Counted from the stretch's first letter, positions 45,051-53,727 are shown. The stretch is DNA of 64,000 nucleotides from Gaetbulibacter_B jejuensis (GCF_039524015.1 NZ_BAAAGF010000001.1:1178001-1242000), one strand, 5' to 3'. Notes: generated by a model from the letters alone, not told the origin. A program made the numbers and translations.

Positions 45051-46127
45051 CTATTTGTATGTGGCTAGTTTGTATTTTATGATTGCCGAGCCATCTAGAG
45101 CATTAACTATTTCGGAGAAATAATCTAGTTTATCACATATCTCACTAATAGACATTCTGTGTTCTTCATTGAGTTTAAAATCTCCTTTATAATACTTTAG
45201 AAACTTTTCATCTATTATTCCGTTCCTATGGGTGTATAAATGTCTTATTTGTAGCAATAATTCAATTTCCTCAATTTTCGTGTCATCAAATACATTTAAA
45301 CTACTAATTTGTTTATTATCCTTTACAAACCCTTTTACACTTCCTTTTTGAAGTTTTGCTATCTTTTGAACAGCCCAATATTTAACAAACTCTTGAAGGT
45401 CTGAACAATTTAAAACTTCTTCAACAGTAACTGTTTGTTTAGATTTTAGCGTAATCGGGTCTGCTAAGAAAATCTCGTATAATAAGTCTGATAAATATGT
45501 TTCAAAATTATCAGCAAATGAAGAATATAAAATACGAGATAAAATTTCACCTTCTTGATTTGTTGTTGGTTCGTCAGGAGTCTCAGGGTATAGAATACCT
45601 TGTAAATCATCCATCACTTTCAAAATACTCTGGTAATGCTCAATAAGTTTTATCTTAGAATTAGTAGCATTAATTTTATAACCATCCAGTTGTTTGCTAA
45701 TGGTTTTTATCCGTTCAAAGCCATTATCCTTAAAGTCCAGTTGCTGTGGATTTGTTAGAACAGAAGAATCCCCAATACGCTTATAAATCTTTCCTTCTAA
45801 TTTAATTACAGAATCTGATTTTTCAATTCCAATAACATAGAGACTTCTGTCATTATAATTAACATATTGATACTCCACTTTTGGACTAGGAGAAAGTAAA
45901 TCTAAAGCTTTATGAGTTATACTGTTTGCGTGAAAATCTTGACTTAAACCATTTAATCCTAAGCTATCAGAAACACCAAGAATAATGTAGCCTCCTTCAG
46001 CATTGGCAAAAGAACTTATTAACATTGCGATATTTTTTGCAGGTGGTAAGACTGCTTTATATTCAACCTTATTGTTTTCAGGAGTTCTGTTATCAAGAAT
46101 TTCTTTTATGTCATTTTCAATATTCAT
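45051..46127 (-). CDS. Schlafen/AlbA-domain ATP-binding protein
   Basis: This 358-residue protein begins with NKVEYKAVLPPAKNIAMLIS and FANAEGGYIILGVSD, the conserved core of the AlbA_2 (Schlafen AAA_4) domain, which binds nucleic acid or ATP in several defence and regulatory proteins. Residues after about 130 are helical and not recognised (QLDGYKINATNSKIKL onward). It is the last gene of a compact three-gene operon with the GHKL ATPase (2-base gap upstream) and the PutAbiC-like protein. AlbA-domain proteins appear in several phage-defence systems. The role here is inferred from context. Confidence 0.8.
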   Translation of the reverse strand: MNIENDIKEILDNRTPENNKVEYKAVLPPAKNIAMLISSFANAEGGYIILGVSDSLGLNGLSQDFHANSITHKALDLLSPSPKVEYQYVNYNDRSLYVIGIEKSDSVIKLEGKIYKRIGDSSVLTNPQQLDFKDNGFERIKTISKQLDGYKINATNSKIKLIEHYQSILKVMDDLQGILYPETPDEPTTNQEGEILSRILYSSFADNFETYLSDLLYEIFLADPITLKSKQTVTVEEVLNCSDLQEFVKYWAVQKIAKLQKGSVKGFVKDNKQISSLNVFDDTKIEEIELLLQIRHLYTHRNGIIDEKFLKYYKGDFKLNEEHRMSISEICDKLDYFSEIVNALDGSAIIKYKLATYK

Positions 46128-46129
46128 TT

Positions 46130-48673
46130 TTAAACTGGGATTTTGTTGATTCCTGTATTTTTTAAGATTCTGCCTAGTGTTATTCTTTTAGGCGTATCAA
46201 TTCCATTATCCACCCATAATTCGGCATTTTCATAATCGAGAATATCTTTTTCAGAGCCGTAGTATACAATGATGAAGTTATTATCAGAAGGACGAGTTAC
46301 AATAAATATTTCTTGTCCATTCTTCTTTATTCCACCGATTGAAGTCTTTGAAATATCAGTATCTATTTCATTACAATCATATTCATCCAACGTCTCCAAA
46401 TGCCCAATGATTCTTTGCTTTGCTCTTAAAATTAATTTTTCGGCATATAAAAAAGCATTTACATTGCTGCTGGATTCATGGAACATACTAGAAAGGTCTT
46501 TATCCTTTAACGCCTCTTCTAAGTCTTCTAATGATGTTATCCCTAATCCTGCCAAATCCTCTTGGGTCAGTTCTGATTTTTGAATAAAAACCCCATTTTT
46601 AGATGCTTCAATAATATCTCTCAATTCGGATATATCTTTTAAATCATATTCTGTAAGTAAGGATTTTAATTGTTCAGAACTTTCTATATTATCCAACAAA
46701 TGCGGATTATCATCAATGACTTTTGCTACTTTGGATAAGTCTGTATCACTTTTCATTATACGATAGAGGCTTTCCTTATCAAGAATTGTATTCATAAACA
46801 ACTCGGCTTTTTTTCGGTATAACTCAGAAAATAAATGTTTAATTTCATCAGGGTTATTGCTCTCAAACCATTCTGAAAGAAGAATAATTGCTTTATTATA
46901 ATCTTCACCCTTTTGTGATGGATTATTAACTTTTAGCGTAATCTGACTAGCAATATCTTTCTTTTCTTTAGTATAGTAACTTCCATGTGCTATATTTTTA
47001 TTTATTAAAATATCATTCCAGTCATCGCCCAACAGTCTCAAGATTTCAATTAACTCTTCATCCTTAATTTTGTCTATGAATAATTCAGAAGTTGTTTTAA
47101 ACTCTCCGTTCCGACTTGGAGTTATAGCGTATTTATCAAAAAGGAGTTTGTTCGATTCTTCTAAAAACAGAAATTCTCGAACTTCATTTAACCATTCAAA
47201 AGTCTTTTCTTCATCTTCTTCAAATGATTTCTTTAATTCTTCAATTTTCTCCTTTGTTGCTAAATCCTTTGCCAGTTCTTCATAACTTAAACTTTCCCAC
47301 CCATTCCATGACTTATCACTCCAGCCAATAAGATGTTTCTCTTTAGGCACACACTCTGGAAACAAATCATAATTATATTTCCATAGTTTTCTTTTTACAT
47401 CTTTGGAATACTCCTTCAAAGGAAACCAAATATCTTTTATTGCTTTTTTATTGCCACTCTCTAATTCTACAATACTTAAATCCATCAAAAACTCTCTCAT
47501 AGGAGTTTGTATTTCTTTCTGAAACCATTCCTTGTTAAGATATTCCACATTTGGGATTTTAGTTTCTATCACATTGTAAAATTGGGAATAGTTACTCTCT
47601 GATAATTTCTCCATTAAATCCTTATAAAGTTGGTAGGCTTTAAGCAATAAACTTTGATTTTCAGCAACCTCATCATCATTTTCTTTTTTGAGCCAAATAC
47701 CATTTCTCTCAGTTAAGGGGTTAAAATCAAAGCTATTAACAACCATAGGAAAATTAAAATTTTCAGTTCCGATTAGAGGGAAATCACAAAAGAGTTTCGG
47801 TAGAGTTTCAACATTTGTAAAGGAATAAATGTCTTCTTCTTTTTCTACTTGACAAGCAATTGATGTTCTCTCTCCTGAATATTCTAAAATATAAATTGTA
47901 GATTCTTTTCCGTCTTCTATTCGAGTAATGGGCGTAATAAAATCATCAATTTTTGATGTGCTATTTTGAAAAATGACATCTGTTATTTCTCGATTATCAA
48001 TAATCTTTACACTCTCGATTTTGGGAATGAATGCTAATACATAAGGTAATAATTTAACAAACTCATTTATCCCAATTTGTGCAATTTGCTTTTGTTCTTC
48101 ACTCTTTAGTGGGTAAACAAAAGACGTATTAAAATCATTTTTGTTGTGCAGACTAAAGTCTTCTATCTCTGTTGCGGACTCCTGAAATCCATTCCAAGCC
48201 ATTTCAATTTTTGGAGAAAGGTCTTTTATTTTTTCTCCCTCCCTATCTAAGGTAAATTGGAAATTATAAAACTGACCACTCTCTGCTTCTAGAACCCCTT
48301 TAATTTGAACTGTACGAGATAGTAAATGAGTGGTCAAGAATCCTGTGCCAAATCGACCTGTTTTCCTAGTTTGTTCCCCCTCCTCAGCTTCTTTTGATGA
48401 TATTTGGTTTATCAGTCCTCGAATATCATGTTCTGTGAAATGAATACCATTGTGTTTAAATTCTACTTGGTCTTCATCCAATATTATTTGCACAGATATT
48501 TTGTGGGTTTCATCATCTGCGGTGCTATCTTTAGCATTCTGTAATAATTCCCATGCCCATCTACCTTGATTGTATTCTACGGTTTTATCTAAATCATGTA
48601 ATCGTTTTATAATTTTGTCTGCTATGGAACGATTTCCGTCTTCTTTTCTGCCCTCTTCTAGTGATAGTATCAT
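46130..48673 (-). CDS. Large GHKL (Hsp90/sacsin-like) ATPase
   Basis: This 847-residue protein has a Bergerat ATP-binding fold at the N-terminus: WELLQNAKDS (Glu42, Asn46, Asp49) is the N-box, and GRFGTGFL (106-113) is the glycine-rich G2 box. The form with QNAxD resembles sacsin-type and defence-associated GHKL ATPases rather than histidine kinases; no HisKA domain is present. The remaining ~600 residues are mostly helical and I do not recognise a nuclease. It lies 3 bases after the PutAbiC-like gene and 2 bases before the AlbA gene, so the three proteins are probably made together and act as a complex. Confidence 0.82.
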   Translation of the reverse strand: MILSLEEGRKEDGNRSIADKIIKRLHDLDKTVEYNQGRWAWELLQNAKDSTADDETHKISVQIILDEDQVEFKHNGIHFTEHDIRGLINQISSKEAEEGEQTRKTGRFGTGFLTTHLLSRTVQIKGVLEAESGQFYNFQFTLDREGEKIKDLSPKIEMAWNGFQESATEIEDFSLHNKNDFNTSFVYPLKSEEQKQIAQIGINEFVKLLPYVLAFIPKIESVKIIDNREITDVIFQNSTSKIDDFITPITRIEDGKESTIYILEYSGERTSIACQVEKEEDIYSFTNVETLPKLFCDFPLIGTENFNFPMVVNSFDFNPLTERNGIWLKKENDDEVAENQSLLLKAYQLYKDLMEKLSESNYSQFYNVIETKIPNVEYLNKEWFQKEIQTPMREFLMDLSIVELESGNKKAIKDIWFPLKEYSKDVKRKLWKYNYDLFPECVPKEKHLIGWSDKSWNGWESLSYEELAKDLATKEKIEELKKSFEEDEEKTFEWLNEVREFLFLEESNKLLFDKYAITPSRNGEFKTTSELFIDKIKDEELIEILRLLGDDWNDILINKNIAHGSYYTKEKKDIASQITLKVNNPSQKGEDYNKAIILLSEWFESNNPDEIKHLFSELYRKKAELFMNTILDKESLYRIMKSDTDLSKVAKVIDDNPHLLDNIESSEQLKSLLTEYDLKDISELRDIIEASKNGVFIQKSELTQEDLAGLGITSLEDLEEALKDKDLSSMFHESSSNVNAFLYAEKLILRAKQRIIGHLETLDEYDCNEIDTDISKTSIGGIKKNGQEIFIVTRPSDNNFIIVYYGSEKDILDYENAELWVDNGIDTPKRITLGRILKNTGINKIPV

Positions 48674-48676
48674 TTG

Positions 48677-49804
48677 TTATTTTCCTTTTTGTGACTCAAA
48701 AACATAGTCTTCTTCTTTGTAAGCTCTAGCGTTTACTTTTTTTAATTCTTCATGTTTTTCTTTTACTGTTTTTGAATCTATTAAAATATTTGGATTGAGG
48801 TTGTGTATCATTCTATAATCAGTAAAAAACTTGTTTCCTTTTTCCCATTCAGGGGCATAAACAATATAGTTGTAAAACAGCATAGCTTGTTCGTAATTTG
48901 AAAGTTGGGCTCTTAATATTCTTAGGTATTTTCGCTTTTCCTGATATGATATAAATTTTTCATCTTGAAGAGCTATAAATTTTACAGTATGAAATAAATG
49001 TCTATAATAATGACCTAAACTATTTTCGTAACCTTTTAATAAGGGATATTTGGATATTACAGATGTTGAGTAAAACACATCCATACTTTCACTAGAATTA
49101 GATATATAATTACTGCCAGATAAAAACTTTGTTTTGTGTTCTTTTATTAGCACTTCCAATTCATCATATTCAATTTGATGTAACGCACCATTAAAGAAAG
49201 ACCTATAAGCCAAAGAGAATCTTTCATTTTCTTTTAACTCTTCATTTTCCTCTAAAAAATTATAAGTAATTTCAAGTTCATTAGAGAAATACAAAAATAC
49301 GTCCCTACCTTTTATAGTTTTGGAAACTTTAGATAACTCAACCACAGGAGAACGACTACTTAAAAGGTCATTGTTTCTGGTTGGGGCATTTTTTATTTCA
49401 GTTTCACTAAACTCAAAAACCTCAACCTCAATTTCATTTACATTCTCTTTGTGCAACCTCAGCATTTCATAAAATTGAGACTCGAATTGAGATAGTTTAT
49501 TTTGGTCTTTTTGGGCATCTAACTCTTTTTTGAAGTTGGAAATCTGAATTTGGTTTGCTCTTAATTGCATATAGAAAGCTAGTCCAGTAACTATAACTCC
49601 TGCTAGTGCAATGAAAGGATTCATAATTCCTCCAATGGTGTCTCCAATAACCCCCGTGTCATTTCCAAATGCAACTTTTCCAGAAGGCTGCGTAAATATA
49701 ACAGGAGCAATAAAAGAGAAAATAATTAATAAAAAAGCAAAGACAATAAGAGCAATAACCCCTTTACTCCATAGTTTTTTGCTTTCTTTATTTTCGTTTT
49801 CCAT
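48677..49804 (-). CDS. PutAbiC-like membrane protein (putative phage abortive infection)
   Basis: This 375-residue protein has two N-terminal membrane helices (about 15-37 and 58-80) joined by the segment GNDTGVIGDTIGGIMNPFIA, which is typical of the PutAbiC family (putative phage abortive infection proteins). A predicted coiled coil follows (FKKELDAQKDQNKLSQFESQFYEML is split here by context), and the C-terminal part has the LSNYEQAMLFYNYI stretch seen in that family. It heads a three-gene operon with a GHKL ATPase and an AlbA protein. The layout suggests membrane-linked phage defence, in which the AbiC-like protein is the likely effector. Confidence 0.8.
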   Translation of the reverse strand: MENENKESKKLWSKGVIALIVFAFLLIIFSFIAPVIFTQPSGKVAFGNDTGVIGDTIGGIMNPFIALAGVIVTGLAFYMQLRANQIQISNFKKELDAQKDQNKLSQFESQFYEMLRLHKENVNEIEVEVFEFSETEIKNAPTRNNDLLSSRSPVVELSKVSKTIKGRDVFLYFSNELEITYNFLEENEELKENERFSLAYRSFFNGALHQIEYDELEVLIKEHKTKFLSGSNYISNSSESMDVFYSTSVISKYPLLKGYENSLGHYYRHLFHTVKFIALQDEKFISYQEKRKYLRILRAQLSNYEQAMLFYNYIVYAPEWEKGNKFFTDYRMIHNLNPNILIDSKTVKEKHEELKKVNARAYKEEDYVFESQKGK

Positions 49805-49923
49805 AATTAAAGAGTTGTGATTTGTTAATTTGTGTCTAATTTAACTATTTATAATAGAGAAAAGTAGAATAAGCCTCTTTGAATTTTCTAAAGGAAAATG
49901 TAACTGTTTTTTTTCAAAATTGG

Positions 49924-49981
49924 GCTGCGGAAAATTGAGGTCGTTTTTGGTACTGCTTAAAAATGTAAGTTTTTCGGCAGC
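49924..49981 (+). repeat. Terminator-like hairpin upstream of the structured leader
   Basis: GCTGCGGAAAA at 49924-49934 pairs with TTTTCGGCAGC at 49971-49981 with one mismatch, followed by ATTTTTTCTTT on the + strand. It lies between the divergently placed PutAbiC operon and the structured leader at 50040, and no gene overlaps it. Confidence 0.45.
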
Positions 49982-50039
49982 ATTTTTTCTTTAAAGTAAC
50001 TTTTACCTAAACTTTCATACAAATTTGATAGATTTGTTT

Positions 50040-50316
50040 TTAGAAAATAAACCCTTAAAGGGTTATACATATTAGTACTAAAATAGTCTTGAAAGTAGAA
50101 ATCGGCAAAATTTCATTAACAGAGCAAGACGGTTTAAGCAGTACGCCAATAAGGCGTGCCTGTTCCGTTGTTCTGTTTGGCTTTGCCGAGCCACTACTTT
50201 CAATGTGATATGGGTACGCTCTTTTTTTTGCCCATATCTAAAGACTGTTAAGGAAAGCCGTAAGGTTTTCAATAAGTACAGAAGAGTTTTGTAACAGATA
50301 ATAGTTTTAGATATGG
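50040..50316 (+). ncRNA. Large structured RNA leader with two mutually exclusive stems at the start codon
   Basis: A possible -7 motif, TAGATTTG, is at 50029-50036. Then: hairpin AACCC/GGGTT (about 50049-50063); an outer stem GAAAGTAG and TCGGCAAA (50091-50098, 50102-50109) with TTTGCCGA and CTACTTTC (50182-50189, 50194-50201); an inner stem 50118-50132 with 50165-50177; a 7-bp tip hairpin 50141-50147 with 50153-50159. Next, GATATGGG (50207-50214) pairs with CCCATATC (50231-50238). The second of these overlaps CCATATCTAAA (50232-50242), which can instead pair 11 of 11 with TTTAGATATGG (50306-50316) and so hide the ATG at 50313. Between lies CTGTTA/TAACAG (50245-50250, 50292-50297) around a 7-bp hairpin with a GTAA loop. 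The layout resembles a translational riboswitch or thermosensor. I do not recognise the class. Confidence 0.6.
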
Positions 50317-51248
50317 AAAAAGGTAAATGGTATAACAATAAGGCACTCCTAATAATACTCCTCTTTATATTTCCTCCAGTAGGTATTTATGGAATCTTTC
50401 AGAGAGATTCTAAACTTTGGAAAAAGCTTGTTTACTTATTTTGCGCCTTATTCATGTCCCTAATTCTTTTTGGGATAGTCATCGCTATTTTGTTTCCAGT
50501 AAACTACTATGAGGAAGGAAACTCTCTTTTAAATAGGGGAGAATACAAAGAGGCAATAAATAGATTTGAAAGAGTAGGCAAGGATAACAAGCAGTATAAA
50601 GATGCTTTAAAAGGAATACAAACAGCAGAACAGAAAATTGATAGTATCAAAACAGCAATAATTGAAAAAGAAGAAAAGGAGCAGCAACAAAAGAAAGCAA
50701 GATTAGACAAATTGAGAGCTGTAAAAACTAATTGGGCGGATAGTATTGTAAAAGATTGGAAAGGGTCTTTCATTAAATCATGGGGAGCATCTGCTAATTC
50801 TGATACTATTTACTTTCAATTGACCAAAAACGCCTCTAAAGGCAATTGGAGAGCCTCTACGGATTTATTACAGTCCAATTATCAAAAGAGTTTAGATACT
50901 CTCTTAAATAGTGCTTTAGAAACTTCTCCAGAAATACCTCAAATCATTTTTATCCCCGATTCCCTGCAGCATTCTATAAACTTAAAAGAAGCCCAAAGAG
51001 AAAAGGATATACTAAAACAATTTTCTGTTTGGGATGGCAGCCATACAAAACTGAAAAGGTATGTGAAGAACAACATGAACGACCCCAAAAGTTTTGAGCA
51101 TGTAGAATCAACCTATGCGGATAAAGGAAGTTTTATTTATGTGTTTATGAAATTTAGGGGAACAAATGCTTTTGGTGCCAAAGTGCTAAATGAAGTTAGG
51201 GCAAAAGTTGATTTACAAGGAAATATACTATCAGTTGAACAATTATAA
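50313..51248 (+). CDS. Membrane-anchored TPR-like protein of unknown function
   Basis: This 311-residue protein has two hydrophobic segments at the N-terminus (about 10-26 and 37-62), then a soluble part that starts like a TPR repeat (YEEGNSLLNRGEYKEAINRF) and continues into a charged coiled coil (about 105-140). The C-terminal ~65 residues, LKRYVKNNMNDPKSFEHVE through YRGxNAFG-like FRGTNAFGAKV and VDLQGNILSV, match a small beta-rich domain common in proteins of mobile elements; I cannot name it. Its start codon is inside the 3' strand of the predicted leader stem, so translation may be RNA-controlled. It is followed 15 bases later by a lipoprotein gene. Confidence 0.7.
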   Translation: MEKGKWYNNKALLIILLFIFPPVGIYGIFQRDSKLWKKLVYLFCALFMSLILFGIVIAILFPVNYYEEGNSLLNRGEYKEAINRFERVGKDNKQYKDALKGIQTAEQKIDSIKTAIIEKEEKEQQQKKARLDKLRAVKTNWADSIVKDWKGSFIKSWGASANSDTIYFQLTKNASKGNWRASTDLLQSNYQKSLDTLLNSALETSPEIPQIIFIPDSLQHSINLKEAQREKDILKQFSVWDGSHTKLKRYVKNNMNDPKSFEHVESTYADKGSFIYVFMKFRGTNAFGAKVLNEVRAKVDLQGNILSVEQL

Positions 51249-51263
51249 TAATTCAAATAAACC

Positions 51264-51743
51264 ATGAAACATTTTATTTACACATTAATCATTTTAACCG
51301 TTTTTTTATTCATTTCTTGCAGTAGTGATGATTCCAATGACCAACCTCCAGTAAACAATGACGAGTATATTACTTGGAGCAGTTTAGGAGGGGATTACCA
51401 TACGGCTCAATTTTGGAGAGGTATCGACAATGATAGTTTTGAAGTTACTGGAGAAGAACTCCCTTACTTTAACCTTCATTTTTTGACAAACACAATTGAG
51501 CAAGGAGATGTTGTTACAATTAATACAGAAACAGAAGAGGGCTATTTGGGTTATTACTTGGGTAATGATGAGGATTTAAGGTTTAAGTCCATTACTGTTG
51601 AATTTGTTGAGGTAACAGAAGCTTATATCTATGGAGAGTTTCAGGGAAGTAACGCAGAGGTTGTAAACACGGAAGTAGTTCCCAACACCTCAACACCTTC
51701 AGAAGCTGTGATTACAAACGGTAGGTTTAGGATTAACCTCTAA
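51264..51743 (+). CDS. Small lipoprotein of the mobile element
   Basis: This 159-residue protein has a lipoprotein signal: hydrophobic IYTLIILTVFLFIS then Cys19 (FISC), followed by the SSDDSNDQPP linker that is common in surface lipoproteins of Bacteroidota. The mature part looks beta-rich (VVTINTETEEGYLGYYLG, SITVEFVEVTEAYIYGEF) and resembles DUF6252-like lipoproteins in outline, which I cannot confirm. It is co-directional with the membrane protein upstream and may share its transcript. Function unknown. Confidence 0.7.
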   Translation: MKHFIYTLIILTVFLFISCSSDDSNDQPPVNNDEYITWSSLGGDYHTAQFWRGIDNDSFEVTGEELPYFNLHFLTNTIEQGDVVTINTETEEGYLGYYLGNDEDLRFKSITVEFVEVTEAYIYGEFQGSNAEVVNTEVVPNTSTPSEAVITNGRFRINL

Positions 51744-51772
51744 ATATTACTTTTTAAAAAGCTAAAAAAAAT

Positions 51773-51889
51773 CATCGTCAGGTGTAGTTTTTACCTAGTT
51801 GGACTTACAAGAGTGTGCCTTTCTTTATGTTTTGGGTATAAACTGTCATACCCTTAAAAGCAGAAAAACCTTTGTTTATAAGGGTTTTC
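51773..51889 (+). other. Repeat copy C followed by hairpin and terminator
   Basis: A 38-bp element at 51773-51810 (CATCGTCAGG ... CTAGTT ... ACTTA) is 31 of 38 identical to copy D at 52128-52165. A hairpin GGGTAT/ATACCC (51834-51839 with 51848-51853) and a 10-bp terminator stem with one mismatch (51863-51872 with 51880-51889), followed by an AT-rich tail, come after it. There is no convincing reading frame. A short RNA is possible. Confidence 0.45.
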
Positions 51890-52127
51890 TTTATATTTTA
51901 ACTTTATCGGTTTTTTATAAATTTTTGCATCTTCAAAAAAACCGTTTTTTCAAAACTATCCCACCCTTATTGAAGTTAGAGTGTTGGTATTCAGTAATTT
52001 GAATCAAAAAGTGGTTAAAAAGAGAAAATTTCAAAAAATGGAGTTTTTTTACAATTTTGAGGTCAAAATTTACAATTTTGGTATAAAAATTTACATGAAA
52101 TATCACTTTTTCTACAATTTGAAAAAA

Positions 52128-52264
52128 CATCGTCAGGAGTAGTTCTTGTCTAGTTACACTTAAAATAATAGATTGTATTTTAATGGTGGGGGTCTTTTTA
52201 TGTTGTTAAATATAAAAGCCTCTGTATGTATGGAGTTATAGGATTTCCATTTACAAAGGCTTTT
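52128..52264 (+). other. Repeat copy D followed by terminator
   Basis: Copy D of the 38-bp element lies at 52128-52165. A terminator-like stem follows, AAAAGCCT at 52214-52221 and AGGCTTTT at 52257-52264. Between copies C and D (51890-52127) I see only AT-rich sequence. The stem may also serve the - strand gene ending at 52283. Confidence 0.45.
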
Positions 52265-52282
52265 ATTGCTGTTTTAATGCTA

Positions 52283-52711
52283 TTATCTAAAGTTAATATT
52301 CTGTTTCTTCATGTCTTGAATAACATCTTCTATATTATCAATAGGTAATAGTTTTAAAAACTGTCTTAACTCCCCAATCTTTTTTTCTTGGGGAACGTGT
52401 GGAAAATAGAACTTCATCTTTTTATAGTGTTCCTGTAAACCCTCAAAGATTAATTCCCTGCTCTTTGTTGCTACCTCATCATTTCCAGTAGTGAGTATCT
52501 TACTGAAATGTTTTAGGTGCATCATTCTTTCGTCATAATGCTGTGTGTTCATCAATTTGTCTAACCTCTTTAGGTCATCCTTTAGTACCTCGTACAATAC
52601 TTCTTTAGCATTACTGTTTAGTCGATTCTTACTTCCAGCATTTCTGCCAGAATTTTTCATGCCCAAATTGCTTTGGTTCTTGTTTGCTGAATTTGAAATT
52701 GAATCATTCAT
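52283..52711 (-). CDS. Unknown mobile-element protein (142 aa)
   Basis: I do not recognise this 142-residue protein. The first 35 residues are low-complexity (Ser, Asn, Lys and Gly rich) and probably unstructured. The rest looks all-helical (LYEVLKDDLKRLDKLM, then FEGLQEHYKKMKFYF) with a C-terminal IDNIEDVIQDMKKQ. It follows the tandem winged-helix gene on the same strand across a repeat-rich, origin-like gap. It may be an auxiliary replication or mobilization protein; that is inference. Confidence 0.5.
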   Translation of the reverse strand: MNDSISNSANKNQSNLGMKNSGRNAGSKNRLNSNAKEVLYEVLKDDLKRLDKLMNTQHYDERMMHLKHFSKILTTGNDEVATKSRELIFEGLQEHYKKMKFYFPHVPQEKKIGELRQFLKLLPIDNIEDVIQDMKKQNINFR

Positions 52712-52800
52712 AATTTAATAAAAATAGTGGAAACATAATTTTTGCACACATGTAAACTACTTACAATATTTTCGCTGTGCGATAATAAAGTGTAATATTC

Positions 52801-52932
52801 TTTAATATTATTTAATACTAGATTTAATACTATGGTCAAAATTTAAACTAATATTATCAATCTTCTAATTGAAATAGAATACTTCTAATTGGAATGAGTG
52901 AACTTTGAATTTAATGCAAAAATCTTCTAATT
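52801..52932. repeat. Phased direct repeats and AT-rich tandem repeats: possible replication origin or operator
   Basis: Three copies of CTTCTAATT at 52862-52870, 52882-52890 and 52924-52932 are spaced 20 and 42 bases apart, close to multiples of one or two helical pairs (~21 bp). The last overlaps the end of the winged-helix gene. Next to them lie three AT-rich repeats, TTTAATATTA at 52801-52810 and TTTAATACTA at 52811-52820 and 52823-52832. Iterons plus an AT-rich region next to an initiator-like gene is the usual layout of a plasmid origin. Confidence 0.5.
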
Positions 52933-53659
52933 ATCTGAATCCTTTTCTAAGTTGCTTTTGTCTTTTTTCTTTACGTATAACTTCTCTTGTTTTTTCAAAG
53001 AGTCCACTCCCAAATGGTTCATAAATTGGGTCATCGTTTATATTTGCCCTACTTAATATTTGTTCATCTAAACCTTCAAAGCAATCATATTCAACTTCTT
53101 CAACAATTCTCCAATTAGAATCGATAATGTTTAGTTCTTGAAATTTTTTTAATGCGCTTTGAACAGTGCTTTTATTTGTAAGAGTTAATCTTGAAATATT
53201 TGAAACTTTTTTAGCTCTATATTTTGTTAATTGAGTAGTAAAAAGAAAAGTCAATATTAAGAATTGTTCCAATGTTAAATAACCAAATTTTGAATTTATT
53301 TTGTCTCTAACATAAAAGTCAATGATTACAAAGCTGCCTCTTTTGTCTTTGTTGTTAAATTCTTCAACAGCCTTATTGTCTGAAATTTTAAACCCTAAAT
53401 CAGTTTTTTCTATTATTCCTAGTTTTAACATTGTTTTTATATGATACGAAATTGTAGCTTCGCTCACTCCAATCCATTCAGATACTCTTTTTTGATTTGC
53501 CTCATAATTATAAGTATCGTAATACGATAATCTTCTTATAATATCATAAATACAATATTTTGTTAAACAGAAATGGGAGTGTTCACTAATAAATTGTTTT
53601 CTCAACTCTCTAAAAACAAAAATTTGTCTTCTTGTCCTTTTAGGTCTAAATTTGCTCAT
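52931..53659 (-). CDS. Tandem winged-helix protein (initiator-like or regulator)
   Basis: This 242-residue basic protein appears to hold two winged-helix domains. The first (about 50-105) has NQKRVSEWIGVSEATISYHI, a clear helix-turn-helix, and the wing LGIIEKTDLGFKI. The second (about 125-190) has LTLTNKSTVQSALKKFQELN. Two winged helices in one small protein occur in Rep_3-type initiators and in some regulators of mobile elements. Phased direct repeats lie directly at its 3' end. I favour a replication or copy-control role, but regulation is equally possible. It lies 68 bases downstream of the excisionase-like gene on the same strand. Confidence 0.65.
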   Translation of the reverse strand: MSKFRPKRTRRQIFVFRELRKQFISEHSHFCLTKYCIYDIIRRLSYYDTYNYEANQKRVSEWIGVSEATISYHIKTMLKLGIIEKTDLGFKISDNKAVEEFNNKDKRGSFVIIDFYVRDKINSKFGYLTLEQFLILTFLFTTQLTKYRAKKVSNISRLTLTNKSTVQSALKKFQELNIIDSNWRIVEEVEYDCFEGLDEQILSRANINDDPIYEPFGSGLFEKTREVIRKEKRQKQLRKGFR

Positions 53660-53727
53660 AATAAAATGTTTTTAGGCACTTCTTTTTCCAATTTAAGCTA
53701 GAAGTGCCTTTTAGTTAATAAAATTTG

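Noticed and set aside
50040..50316. Structured leader as a retron msr/msd or RNase P/tmRNA
   Set aside because: There is no reverse transcriptase nearby and the conserved sequence marks of RNase P RNA or tmRNA are absent.
50078..50338. 86-residue frame on the - strand over the structured leader
   Set aside because: It overlaps the folded region and the + strand start at 50313, has low-quality composition, and the inverted repeats explain its length better than coding does.
51799..52002. 67-residue + strand frame in the repeat region
   Set aside because: It runs through the hairpin and terminator of repeat copy C and has poor composition; treated as non-coding.
51773..52165. Copies C and D as a CRISPR array
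   Set aside because: Only two copies 355 bp apart, no spacers of regular size and no cas genes.
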